Part shown: piece by piece, positions 26,629 to 35,456 of the stretch
Numbering within the stretch: position 1 is the first letter of the stretch
Layout: each line of letters opens with the position of its first letter
DNA from: Vibrio comitans
GTDB lineage: Bacteria; Pseudomonadota; Gammaproteobacteria; Enterobacterales; Vibrionaceae
Length of the DNA stretch: 64,000 nucleotides
Reading direction: 5' to 3'
Assembly (NCBI GenBank): GCA_024346835.1
Contig: AP024866.1
Location: 2,046,001-2,110,000, forward strand
The notes under the pieces: generated by a model
Seen by the model: the letters and a program-made list of their open reading frames with translations, nothing else
Told to the model about the DNA's origin: nothing
Databases searched by the model: none
Translations under genes and position numbers: made by a program

Positions 26629-26779
26629 CAAAGTTAATCTGAAAGTCCGACATTCACCAGAAATCGTAACACGGAAATATCCAGAGGGTGTTGGCTAGAC
26701 TAGCACTAACTCGCCTTTGCCAAAACGATTCCATTAGTGTTTGTATTTTTTGTACTCAGTGTGTTTGGTAGAAACATGC

Positions 26780-27259
26780 TTACAGGTATGTAGGTACGCA
26801 GTTGCCGATAGTCTCTAGCATGCTATTTACTTTACTGTATTGGCGGTTCTTAATTCGGTTATTTCCTTCCCTCCAACCCCCAGAGTCGTATTGCGAAGGC
26901 TTAACCCAAACCTGTACGCCTTGCGCTTGTAGTTCTTCTTTATTTAAACGAATCGTTGCGCGGCTATCCCAAGCGATAGGACCAATTAGTGGTGAGTTCC
27001 AAGTGTCTGACTTAAAGCTGTATACGAAAGCTAAAGCATGGTTTTTCTCGCTTTCGTACGTGAATAATTGTCCTGACATTGGTGGATTCACATTATCGAG
27101 TACACACTGAACCACTGCGCTATATACCTCATCCTGCGACGCTTCCGCTCCAACCTTTACCACGTGTAGGTCGTTTACTAATTGCTCGTCTTTCATGGCA
27201 CATGCTGATAGCGAACTAGCTATTATAATAGCTAGAATTACATTTTTAATGCTCTTCAT
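26780..27259 (-). CDS. Lipoprotein, hypothetical
   Basis: A 159-aa lipoprotein. The start ATG at 27257-27259 gives a clean lipoprotein signal: MKSIKNVILAIIIASSLSAC with lipobox LSAC (acylated Cys20). AGGGA lies about 10 bases upstream. The longer frame reaching 27358 would bury this signal and is rejected. The mature part has two further cysteines (VVQCVLDN and GNCVPTYL), which probably form a disulfide, and a central segment ending in VYSFKSDTWNSPLIGP. The family is unknown to me. It probably sits on the periplasmic face of the envelope. Confidence 0.65.
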   Translation of the reverse strand: MKSIKNVILAIIIASSLSACAMKDEQLVNDLHVVKVGAEASQDEVYSAVVQCVLDNVNPPMSGQLFTYESEKNHALAFVYSFKSDTWNSPLIGPIAWDSRATIRLNKEELQAQGVQVWVKPSQYDSGGWREGNNRIKNRQYSKVNSMLETIGNCVPTYL

Positions 27260-28081
27260 TTTTTGAAGTCCCTGTGGATTTGATTGGTAACCTAAGTGTT
27301 CATGCAGTGGTTGAATTCTTAGTTGACATATTGACTGCACCTTAGCGCTTTGTTCCACTGAGTTGCTCCAACGTAATAGCGGCCGTTTTCGTCAATCAAG
27401 CGCCATCGAAGGTGTAATTTGTGAAGCTCAAAGCTCTATTTTGTGCAGTACTCTGCTTGCTCTTGTTTCGAGTGTTCTGAGAGCGATTTTCGTATTTATA
27501 ACTATAATTATCTGTTGCAGTGAATGTAATGCATATCAGTTCGGCTAAACATGACCGTGTTGATGCAATGTGTTCACCTTTTAGTTGAAGTGATACCCAC
27601 TGATATACACCAAATTGTCGCTGACTTTGCTTATTTGACATGTAGATAGTGAATTGGTGGCTTGCGAGCTAATTTGTCTTTTACTCATTTAACAAGTGAC
27701 AGGCAGTTTTTGGACAAAGCTGCGTTTTCGTTACTGCGGGCTTTAGACAAACTCAGAAATGTATAGAGGCGTGCCAGCACGTTTGTGCCCCTTTCCGAGT
27801 TAACGTAAATATTCAGTATGTAGCTTAGCTCTGAATTTCGATGTACATTTTCTAATGTCAATTCGCTTAGAAGTGATGTACGTAAACCCTGGTTTGTGAA
27901 AATTGGGGGCAGAGTCGTAGTTTACATTCGCATAATTATTCAGAGAACCTTAAAGAATAGCTCGGTTCAAGACGGAACCTAGTCAGCGATATTGCGAACT
28001 TAAAATATTGCGGGGTAATTTTTGCGCGGAAACAATCTAGTAACAATTATGTGTCAAGAAAACTAGGACGCAATCGCATAT
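27260..28081. other. Long gene-free stretch inside the island
   Basis: About 820 bases. The longest frame (27396-27641, minus) has no ribosome site and an unconvincing composition. No RNA gene or repeat was recognised. It could be decayed coding sequence. Confidence 0.3.
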
Positions 28082-28366
28082 TTAAAAGCTTAATCCAACG
28101 CAAATGCCACAAACTTCCCACTCTACACCTGTAAAGTATCCATTTTCATCGTACGTACAGTAATTACATGTCATCACAACTAGATAACAGGAAGTTGGCT
28201 TGTCAGGATGTAAAGACTTTCTAATGCCTGATGTAGTATGTGGGAGGCAACTTTCAGCTAAATGAGGGGATGGCATATCTTCTCCACCGGCAACAACCAC
28301 CCCACCCACCAAAACGCATACCAACAACATTGTTGCAGAAAATTTAGAATAGAACCTGATTCTCAT
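28082..28366 (-). CDS. Small Cys-rich secreted protein
   Basis: A 94-aa product with a basic start and hydrophobic signal (residues about 10-27, LLVCVLVGGVVVAGG). The mature part has seven cysteines, including the cluster SCYLVVMTCNYCTYDENGYF and CGICVGLSF. Such density in an exported protein suggests several disulfides or metal binding. It lies 132 bases after the end of the large lipoprotein gene, on the same strand, and may be its partner, because that protein also has an unusual Cys-rich centre. No family is recognised. Confidence 0.6.
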   Translation of the reverse strand: MRIRFYSKFSATMLLVCVLVGGVVVAGGEDMPSPHLAESCLPHTTSGIRKSLHPDKPTSCYLVVMTCNYCTYDENGYFTGVEWEVCGICVGLSF

Positions 28367-28498
28367 TTCGAGTTCCTAGTAAACTAAATGTGGTTGTTAT
28401 TAGATTATACCTCAGATATGGCAACGCCTATCCGTCCCTAAATCAAAAGTGTTAATTACGCTTAGTCTAGGCGTCTACACAAAGCTCGGGCCACTTTA

Positions 28499-30418
28499 TC
28501 AATCATTCACGATTATAAATAAGCCGTTCTTCTCTTTAACGACTCTTCCGGTCATTTCCGTATTACCGATTTTCATTCGTTGCGGGTTGAAGGTGACGAT
28601 CTTAGTATCTGCTGGAATTTCTTCTTCAAACTCACCAGTAAACGCTGGGTCCTCTGAGCCGTGCCCCAATTTTGATAGAAGATTTTCAACGATGTTAGCG
28701 ACACCCAATGCAGGACAGAGTACATTTAAATCAGGGTTCTGGTCGAATATGGTTCTAACCGGTGACGGAACAATGACAAAGTCCATTTTTGTGGGTGATG
28801 TTTCTATTGTCAAATTAAGAACATTTTCATGTTCACTGTAGCTAACCTCACCCGGAATGCTTATAGATTGGTTAGGGATAACGACTGAAGTTCTGAACTT
28901 TCTTGTCCATGGGGTGATACAAGCAATAACATACCCAACGTCGTGAGGGCGAAATGTCAAGTTTCCATTAGTTTTCAGATTACTGCTCACTCTGATATCT
29001 ACTATCGCCTTGTCTAGGCTTTGGTTAAGATCAATTTTATTTACGCAAACACTGCTAGCTCCAGAGTACTTGAGATCCCCTTTTATATCTCCAACTTTCC
29101 CTATTCTACGAACCGCATTTAGCCATTCTTTGTTCGCTTCACATCCTATTTTGTCAAGAGACTTTATTGTCTCACAACCCAGTTTTCTCTTACCGACTTC
29201 CAGTCTACAAGCAGTAGCTTCAATCTCCATAGCGGTATTTACTGCCACCTTGGCAGCTTCGCATACAGGGTCATTACCTCGAAGCCAACAGCCTCCCCAA
29301 GGACGATATGATAGGCACTTATTACAATCACGCCGGTCTCGTGTGTAGCTGCAATGACTGTCTGAAAAGGTACAATCACGCGTAGGGGTGCAATCTAACA
29401 CAGGTATGTTTTTGAAAGGTTTGATATCAGTGGGTTTTATGATAGATGGTGCCTGATTAATCTCATCTGTTAGACACAGTTCCACACTTGAAAATACTTC
29501 ACTAACCAATTTGGAGATAAAACTGTTTGAAAAGCCAAGAGAGATCTTACTTGGCTCAGATCTTAGAAGGTGTCCCGCTTTCTTTGAAAATGCTCTCTCA
29601 AATTCCGAAACGAGTCTTTCTATTCCAGCATTATCAAGCCTTGTGGAGGTCGTTGTATTCAGTTCTGACTTTTTCGTTTTCACTTGCTTACCTGTTCCGA
29701 TATCAAGTGCTAGGCGTATTTCATCTTTCTGTATGTATGGCACCAAACTTGAGATGTGGATCTCGACATTTGCTTGGCCTCTAGGAGATATGGCGTGACC
29801 TTTCATCTCTTTAAAGGATGGATTGTCTTTAAGCATGGTATCAAGATTAAGTGTTTGATAGATGTTTAAATCTACTGGAATATGAAGATCAGGGTGCTTA
29901 GTTAGGAGACTATTCGCATTATCTAGATAGTTTCGCAACGCTTCATTTGCTAAGTTGAGAAATGCTGAGTTCGTATACCATGGACCATTTCTCACCTGGT
30001 CGACATGAATGAATTCGAATGCTGGCAGTATGGACATTTTTTTATTGTCGAACTTAACACTTGCACCACCAACCATCTCACCTTCTAACAAGGTATCGTT
30101 GACTGCTATCTCAAACTTTGTGCTAATGAATGCAGCTTGATCGCGGAAATAAAGTTTTGGCTCTAGCAGCTCCGGGTATTTTTCTTCAAGCATCTTAGTC
30201 GCTTCTGCAATCAATACTTTGCTTTCAATGGATAGTAGTGCGTCCACCTCATCGATGCTCTCAAGAGTCGCCTGAGCGTGAAGGAGTCCTTCGGCCTGTT
30301 GTTGAGTGACTTCTATCGGAGGAAGCATGGTATTTAGTTTCGTCTCGATGTCTGAACAGCCTAGCAATAGTGTCGAAAACAAAATCAACAACCAGTGTTT
30401 TGGGTGTAAATGAAACAT
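28499..30418 (-). CDS. Large lipoprotein with Cys-rich centre, unknown family
   Basis: A 639-aa protein with a lipoprotein signal: basic MFHLHPKHW, hydrophobic LLILFSTLLLGC, and lipobox LLGC. Residues about 30-330 and 480-639 are beta-rich with repeated-looking architecture, suggesting two similar halves (TULIP- or DUF4403-like folding is possible, not proven). Between them, about 345-430, is a segment with many cysteines (CTPTRDCTFSDSHCSYTR, RRDCNKC, GGCWLR and more), unlike the flanks. It starts an apparent two-gene unit with the small Cys-rich protein at 28082-28366. Function is unknown. Envelope location is well supported by the signal. Confidence 0.65.
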   Translation of the reverse strand: MFHLHPKHWLLILFSTLLLGCSDIETKLNTMLPPIEVTQQQAEGLLHAQATLESIDEVDALLSIESKVLIAEATKMLEEKYPELLEPKLYFRDQAAFISTKFEIAVNDTLLEGEMVGGASVKFDNKKMSILPAFEFIHVDQVRNGPWYTNSAFLNLANEALRNYLDNANSLLTKHPDLHIPVDLNIYQTLNLDTMLKDNPSFKEMKGHAISPRGQANVEIHISSLVPYIQKDEIRLALDIGTGKQVKTKKSELNTTTSTRLDNAGIERLVSEFERAFSKKAGHLLRSEPSKISLGFSNSFISKLVSEVFSSVELCLTDEINQAPSIIKPTDIKPFKNIPVLDCTPTRDCTFSDSHCSYTRDRRDCNKCLSYRPWGGCWLRGNDPVCEAAKVAVNTAMEIEATACRLEVGKRKLGCETIKSLDKIGCEANKEWLNAVRRIGKVGDIKGDLKYSGASSVCVNKIDLNQSLDKAIVDIRVSSNLKTNGNLTFRPHDVGYVIACITPWTRKFRTSVVIPNQSISIPGEVSYSEHENVLNLTIETSPTKMDFVIVPSPVRTIFDQNPDLNVLCPALGVANIVENLLSKLGHGSEDPAFTGEFEEEIPADTKIVTFNPQRMKIGNTEMTGRVVKEKNGLFIIVND

Positions 30419-31105
30419 AGAACACTCCTGCTATCAACGTACCTAAATTTACGCCTTGATATTATATTTTGTCTAGCTAGGCCAAATTTTAATATGTGTA
30501 AGATATACCAGTTAAAAAACAGATTAAAATTGGGTTAACAAAATAAAAATTAGTTATAAATAACAGCTTACCGAGAGAAAGACGGCAAAAATAGTTCGTG
30601 ACAGACTACCAAGCTAATTGGTGATAGTCATAGTAGGGCAAAGGTCATGTGAAGCAATCAATGAGAGTTTTTCCCCGAAGAAACTTAGGAACAAAAGTAA
30701 TTCGGGGATGAATAAGATATCGCATACTTTTGTGATGAATCCCGAATAAAATGAATTTGATACTACAGATCGAGGATGAACGTTTATGTCCAGAACCTTT
30801 TACGGGTGACACCTGGGATAGCGGTGCCGTTCTGCGTTTTGTGATACCAAAAGTTATTCGATGATAGCTAAATTAGAAGAATCACTGACACGTCTTTGTC
30901 CATAAGTGTGCTAGCACGATCATCGCTGACTCATTTTTGCCCCATAGTGTGCTTCGAGCGATTAAAAGCTCTTTCAGCAAAACATGATTTGACTTACTTT
31001 TCGTCATGCTTAGGACTCTAACTATGTGACCAAATTTGTTAATCCACTACAGATGCAAACCATTGTAGTAACTAGGAAAAAAGCGCCAACAGTATGGGTT
31101 TTTTC
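30419..31105. other. Gene-free stretch, about 690 bases
   Basis: An AT-rich spacer between the lipoprotein gene (promoter side) and the end of the HNH nuclease gene. No frame with a ribosome site, RNA gene or clear repeat was seen. Confidence 0.35.
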
Positions 31106-32026
31106 CTAAAAACCGTATGTATTTCTGTGTTTTGCTAGGTAGAAGGCGTGTTCTTCAGTAAGCCCTGCAATCTTCGTATCTTCGTGAATACCTAGGGCAT
31201 TGAGGGTTGCAACTGATAGGTGTGGGCTTATTAAAAGTAAACCGTCATCTGCAAAGGAAATGAGCCCTTTATCAAACAATTTGTCGACGTTGGGTACGAA
31301 AGGGAAACCGTTGTAGCCATCGACCTTTTCATCATCATCGCTTAGTACCCAAGAAACGATATGAGAAGCTATCAGCAGCTCAGGGAGTGCAACTTTCGTA
31401 ACGGGGCAAGTATTGTTCCAGATATCGAGCACTTCATCTCTAAATGCTCCTTGCCCAATACGCGCGTTGGAGCGAGCGCTACGAATACCGCCTTTGATTG
31501 CTTTGCGCTTCTTTCTGCGTTTTGTGCCGCTTGAAGACTTAGAGGGTTGCTTGAGTAGATCCAAGTTAGCACTGTCGATGCTCGACAGTACAATGCTCGC
31601 GACACTCTCAGGTATAGTAACCATATAATTCTGTGTCGCATTTCCATCCACCGTGAAAAGCTTTGGTTCACATTGATCGTTAAAACGTTCGATGATGTGA
31701 TGTTTAAACTCATCGGTTGAAACGGGGCGCTCCAATACAATAAGGTTGACGTCGACCTTGTTGCCGCTTTTCTTCCACTCATCGTACGTTCTGCTTTCTG
31801 GCCTAGGAGCTGGATAAGCGTCGTCTAATGCCTGGGCAACGTATATGATTCGCTTGTTTTCATGACAAATAATGACATCGTCTTTCTTGATGTTAGGTAC
31901 GTGACCCCAACCAGCCTTAACCGTCTTTTCTCCAGAAGCTGTATAAGTATGAGAAGGCGCCCAAAGAAACTTGAAGTCTCGCACCTCTTTGTATGAAACC
32001 CCAAGATTGACCCAGTAATAAGCCAC
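31106..32026 (-). CDS. HNH endonuclease with N-terminal EVE/PUA-like domain, probable modification-dependent nuclease
   Basis: A 306-aa two-domain protein. Residues 1-110 (YYWVNLGVSYKEVRDFKFLWAP, then IKKDDVIICHE) match EVE-type PUA-like domains that recognise modified bases. A Lys/Arg-rich linker (SGTKRRKKRKAIKGG) follows. The C-terminal 100 residues are an HNH_2 nuclease: CPVTKV, LLIASHIVSW, YNGFPFVPNVDKLFDKGLISF. Known EVE-HNH proteins act as type IV restriction enzymes against modified phage DNA. That role is inferred here. Translation starts at GTG 32024-32026, with GAGG 6-7 bases upstream. Confidence 0.82.
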   Translation of the reverse strand: MAYYWVNLGVSYKEVRDFKFLWAPSHTYTASGEKTVKAGWGHVPNIKKDDVIICHENKRIIYVAQALDDAYPAPRPESRTYDEWKKSGNKVDVNLIVLERPVSTDEFKHHIIERFNDQCEPKLFTVDGNATQNYMVTIPESVASIVLSSIDSANLDLLKQPSKSSSGTKRRKKRKAIKGGIRSARSNARIGQGAFRDEVLDIWNNTCPVTKVALPELLIASHIVSWVLSDDDEKVDGYNGFPFVPNVDKLFDKGLISFADDGLLLISPHLSVATLNALGIHEDTKIAGLTEEHAFYLAKHRNTYGF

Positions 32027-32408
32027 TACAAACCTCGAAAAATGTATGTAAGTAATTGAGTTATAGATCTTATTGCATAAAAACTGTTTGTAGTAAACTG
32101 CTTGTGCGAAATGAGGAGGGGTATAAACTCGAATCTGCCAATAAATGAGCTTCAGGAGTCCGACAGTTCGTTTATAAAAACAAGTTTTGACTTAGATTTA
32201 TTGATGCTTGTAATGTGGTTATAAAAGCGGAGTGGCGAATCGCTCTACATAGTCATATATTCGCTAGCACCCATCCTCGTTAGGAATTCAGCAAATAATC
32301 ACATTTAGTTCTATTAAATCAGTTGGTTGTAAACCATTTTGTAGATATTATAAATGGATGAATTCGTGCTTTCACTATATTGAAATGTTATAAAGCAGAG
32401 GAGGTATC
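32027..32408. other. Divergent promoter region
   Basis: About 380 AT-rich bases between the nuclease gene and the membrane protein gene on opposite strands. Both promoters should be here. No operator was recognised. Confidence 0.35.
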
Positions 32409-32747
32409 GTGGAAAAATCTGAATATGGTAAATGGATTCATACGGTATTTACAGGAGCCAGTTTTGCTTATTTCTTAGCTGCAATTGATAAGGTAGAGCT
32501 AATCTCATCTAATCAAACTCTTGTAACAGCCACGATGCTCTATGCAGTAGCACTGCTCTTAAACTCTGTTTGGGCAGTGTCTTATTATGTGTTTGAAGAA
32601 GAGAGTAAAAAGGAAATAATAGGTAACCTTCTGTCCAAATACTGGTTTCTACGCCGTTTTAACAGTTTGTCTCAGTGGTCATTTGTTTTTGCCACGATAG
32701 CATTAGTATTTTCTGTACTAGAGCCAATAGTTGAAACTGCTTTATAA
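32409..32747 (+). CDS. Small membrane protein upstream of TIR-like gene
   Basis: A 112-aa protein with three hydrophobic helices (about residues 14-26, 38-62 and 88-107). It starts at GTG 32409, with a strong ribosome site, AGAGGAGGT, just upstream. I do not recognise a family. Its stop is about 60 bases from the start of the TIR-like gene on the same strand, which suggests one transcript and a shared role. In several anti-phage systems a small membrane protein accompanies a signalling or effector protein. That parallel is only suggestive. Confidence 0.65.
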   Translation: MEKSEYGKWIHTVFTGASFAYFLAAIDKVELISSNQTLVTATMLYAVALLLNSVWAVSYYVFEEESKKEIIGNLLSKYWFLRRFNSLSQWSFVFATIALVFSVLEPIVETAL

Positions 32748-32806
32748 CAAAGCATTTAAAACGGATTTCCAATGAATATCGTTAACTAATGTAGGAAGTT
32801 TAACAA

Positions 32807-33652
32807 TTGAGTATTGAGTTTTTACAAACTGATTTTGATAAAGTCAGTTATCTCGTGAACCTTCTGACAGCTAGAGCAACAGGTATGGCTTCTGACACTA
32901 GTGAATATGAAGCTTTGCGAATAGATTTGTTAAGTAACCCAGCAATTGAACCACATTTACCATCACTGGTGAAGCTCCATAGAAATTTAGATTCTTTTTG
33001 GGGGTTCATTCAGCCAAAGTTCCCCACCTACGCTGAGCGTAGAACTTATTTATCCGAACAATTTACTCAATTGCTTGATGCTCTTGAGTTTGGTGCACCA
33101 ATACCATCAGCATCATCTCAAGTTCCTGCCGCTACGACAACGCTATCTGTACCTACAGCTTCATTTCAAACTAATCTTCTTTCGCAACAAAGTCCAGTAG
33201 CTCGAAACAAACGAAAGGTATTCATAGTTCATGGGAGGGATAATGAAGCCAAACAAGAAGCAAGTAGATTTATAGAGAGTTTAGGTTTGCAAGCCATTGT
33301 TTTACATGAGCAAGCAAGTTCAGGAATGACAATCATAGAAAAAATTGAACATTATTCAAATGATGCCGACTTTGCATTGGTGTTATATACAGCTTGCGAT
33401 AAAGGGCGTGGTGCACATGAAACTAAGATTCCAGCAAGGGATAGAGCAAGACAGAATGTTGTTTTTGAACATGGCTATTTGATGGCAAAACTTGGTAGGG
33501 AGAATGTTTGCTCATTGGTGAAAGGACAAATTGAAACTCCAAATGATATCAGTGGTGTCGTTTATGTTCAGCTCGATGAGTTCGGCGCTTGGAAAAATGA
33601 TGTAGCTAAAGAATTGAAAGCATGTGGCTACTCAATAAGTTCAGGATTTTAA
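32807..33652 (+). CDS. TIR-like (CAP12/PF10137-type) nucleotide-binding protein
   Basis: A 281-aa protein starting at TTG 32807, with AGGAAG 8-9 bases upstream. Residues 1-105 are a helical domain, about 105-140 is a Ser/Thr/Ala/Gln linker, and about 142-281 is the TIR-like domain. The domain runs KVFIVHGRDNEAKQ, LGLQAIVLHEQ, SSGMTIIEKIEHYS, ARQNVVFEHGYLMAKLGR and ISGVVYVQLDEFGAWK. This pattern is that of the predicted nucleotide-binding TIR-like family, members of which cleave NAD+ in cyclic-nucleotide anti-phage systems. The N-terminal part would be the sensor. No cyclase or STING domain is seen here. NADase activity is inferred. Confidence 0.85.
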   Translation: MSIEFLQTDFDKVSYLVNLLTARATGMASDTSEYEALRIDLLSNPAIEPHLPSLVKLHRNLDSFWGFIQPKFPTYAERRTYLSEQFTQLLDALEFGAPIPSASSQVPAATTTLSVPTASFQTNLLSQQSPVARNKRKVFIVHGRDNEAKQEASRFIESLGLQAIVLHEQASSGMTIIEKIEHYSNDADFALVLYTACDKGRGAHETKIPARDRARQNVVFEHGYLMAKLGRENVCSLVKGQIETPNDISGVVYVQLDEFGAWKNDVAKELKACGYSISSGF

Positions 33653-33892
33653 TCCAAACATACTAACAATCACCAGTTTAGCAAGCCGCTGTTATTAGCG
33701 TTACTTGCCCGTACCTCAGCTAATCCGCTATGTCTTAATTTAACAACAAAGTTGACAAAGTTTTGAGTGATTGGAGTTTGGATTTTGGATTTTCTGTGAA
33801 TATTTAAATGCTTACAATGATTTTAGTTGGTTGGACATTTTTAGGGAAACAAGCCTGCGTAGTTAGGTTGAACATAAAAATAGAGAAATGCA

Positions 33893-34990
33893 ATGAAAGA
33901 ATATAGCGCCATACTGGTTGATACATCTATTTACGATAATTTCGGCTTGAAGTTGGAACAAGGGTATTTTGCAAGTCTTAAGCAGTTTAAAAACACACCC
34001 ATTGTTTATTTGATTCCAGATGTAATTGCTAGTGAAGTAACTTCTCACATAGAGGAAAAGGTAAAGACAACCCAAAATTCTTTGGAAAAAGCACTAAAAG
34101 ACTCAGAAGTACACAAGTGTTTAGACCAAGATAGCTGTCAACAAATTGGAGTACTCTTTGCCAAGAAAAAAAGCCCAATAGATATAGCTACAAGTCAGTT
34201 CGATACATATTGTGACCTTGTAGGTGCAACACGCATTGATTGTGATGATCATGTGAGTATTTCGAGTGTATTGAAGCAATATTTTGCAAAAAAACCGCCT
34301 TTTGGAAAAGGCAAAAAGAAAAATGAGTTCCCTGATGCGATTATCCTAATGGCGACTGAAGCATGGGCTAAAGAAAATGACAAGCAAGTCATAGCTATAG
34401 CAAAAGATGGGGATTGGAAAAACTTTTGTGAAACTTCTGAAAACATCGATTACAGCGAAGAACTACCAGAGGTGTTTCAACTCCTTAAACAAAACAATGC
34501 TCAATATCCATACTTTAAGTCTTTATTTGAAGCTCTAGAAGAAAACCAAGCAGATGACTTTCTGAGTGAGATTGAAACTCACCTATCTATGCAGCTCGAA
34601 GGGGTTGCACCAGACCAAATGGCTGATTCTTTTCTGTATTGGGAAGCAGGCGGTTGTAATGGTTGGATGACAGAATTCTCATTAACATCAAACAAAATCA
34701 CTGTAATTGATGTTGAGGAAAACTCCGCAATTTTTGAATTATCTGCATCAATAGATATTGAAGTAGAGGGTGAGTTCTCACTTTATGCATACGATACTAT
34801 TGACGGTGATCATGTCCATGTTGGTGGCGTGATTTCTGTCGCAGAGCATACTTTTGAAAGCAAATTATTGGTTACTGTAGACGGTGATTTAAATGCTGGA
34901 ATTGAGGAACTTTGCATTGAGCACGTTGAAATTGTAAATTCAGTGTCATCAGTAGATTTTGGCTTTTTAGAGCCTGATTACAGCGAGTAA
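33893..34990 (+). CDS. PIN-like nuclease domain protein with C-terminal beta-rich extension
   Basis: A 365-aa cytoplasmic protein. Residues 1-185 have PIN_12 (DUF4935)-like features: ILVDTSIYDN with the first acidic residue, PDVIASEVTSHIEEK, KNEFPDAIILMATEAWAK, and VIAIAKDGDWKNF. These supply four acidic metal-binding positions, so ribonuclease activity is plausible. Residues about 205-365 form an acidic, beta-rich domain I do not recognise (for example ASIDIEVEGEFSLYAYD). It is preceded by a 240-base spacer after the TIR-like gene. Proteins of this family are frequent in defence clusters and can act as stand-alone effectors. Confidence 0.75.
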   Translation: MKEYSAILVDTSIYDNFGLKLEQGYFASLKQFKNTPIVYLIPDVIASEVTSHIEEKVKTTQNSLEKALKDSEVHKCLDQDSCQQIGVLFAKKKSPIDIATSQFDTYCDLVGATRIDCDDHVSISSVLKQYFAKKPPFGKGKKKNEFPDAIILMATEAWAKENDKQVIAIAKDGDWKNFCETSENIDYSEELPEVFQLLKQNNAQYPYFKSLFEALEENQADDFLSEIETHLSMQLEGVAPDQMADSFLYWEAGGCNGWMTEFSLTSNKITVIDVEENSAIFELSASIDIEVEGEFSLYAYDTIDGDHVHVGGVISVAEHTFESKLLVTVDGDLNAGIEELCIEHVEIVNSVSSVDFGFLEPDYSE

Positions 34991-35456
34991 TGGTACATAA
35001 TAAGTAAGGATTAAACGCAGCGGCAGCCTGCGCTTAATCCTCAAGCTTAGAAACCACATATCTATGGAAATTGTGCGATGGTGCCCAACTGACTATCGCC
35101 TGTGTAGCTTGTTTCCCTTTACTTCAGGTTATCCTAAGATCCGCAACTCCCCCCAAAGTCGTAATTCACGATTGTCCAAAAGTCGTAATTCACGATTGTC
35201 CAAAAGTGAGTTGATTCAGTAGATCGACTAAGAAGGTTCTGCCCCAAAGTTTGTTACGCCTTCAAATACATATCAGATAGTCTGCTAACTTTAAAATACA
35301 AAAAGTAACGCGTGGTAAACGCAAGATCTGACCTTATTGCCTCACACATAGTCCTTTAAAAACTGAGCGTGTAATCACGTTCGGGAATTTTAGATATTCC
35401 GCCAACTGTTTCTATTTGACCTAACATAACGCAAAAAATTACGTGTGGGTGTTTGA
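34991..35456. other. Gene-free stretch containing a short tandem repeat
   Basis: About 465 bases. Apart from the 24-bp tandem repeat listed separately, no gene or terminator was recognised. Confidence 0.35.
35155..35208. repeat. Tandem 24-bp repeat (just over two copies)
   Basis: The unit AAAGTCGTAATTCACGATTG plus TCCA occurs twice at a 24-base period, then begins a third time (AAAGTGA). Its centre CGTAATTCACG is nearly palindromic. Confidence 0.7.

Noticed and set aside
27396..27641. 81-aa minus-strand gene
   Set aside because: No ribosome site, no recognisable motif, and it lies in a decayed-looking spacer.
33720..33892. Integron attC site between the TIR-like and PIN genes
   Set aside because: ATTTAAC and GTTAGGT lie about 130 bases apart, as in Vibrio attC sites, but the two ends show little complementarity beyond TAAC/GTTA, and no integron integrase or cassette array is present.
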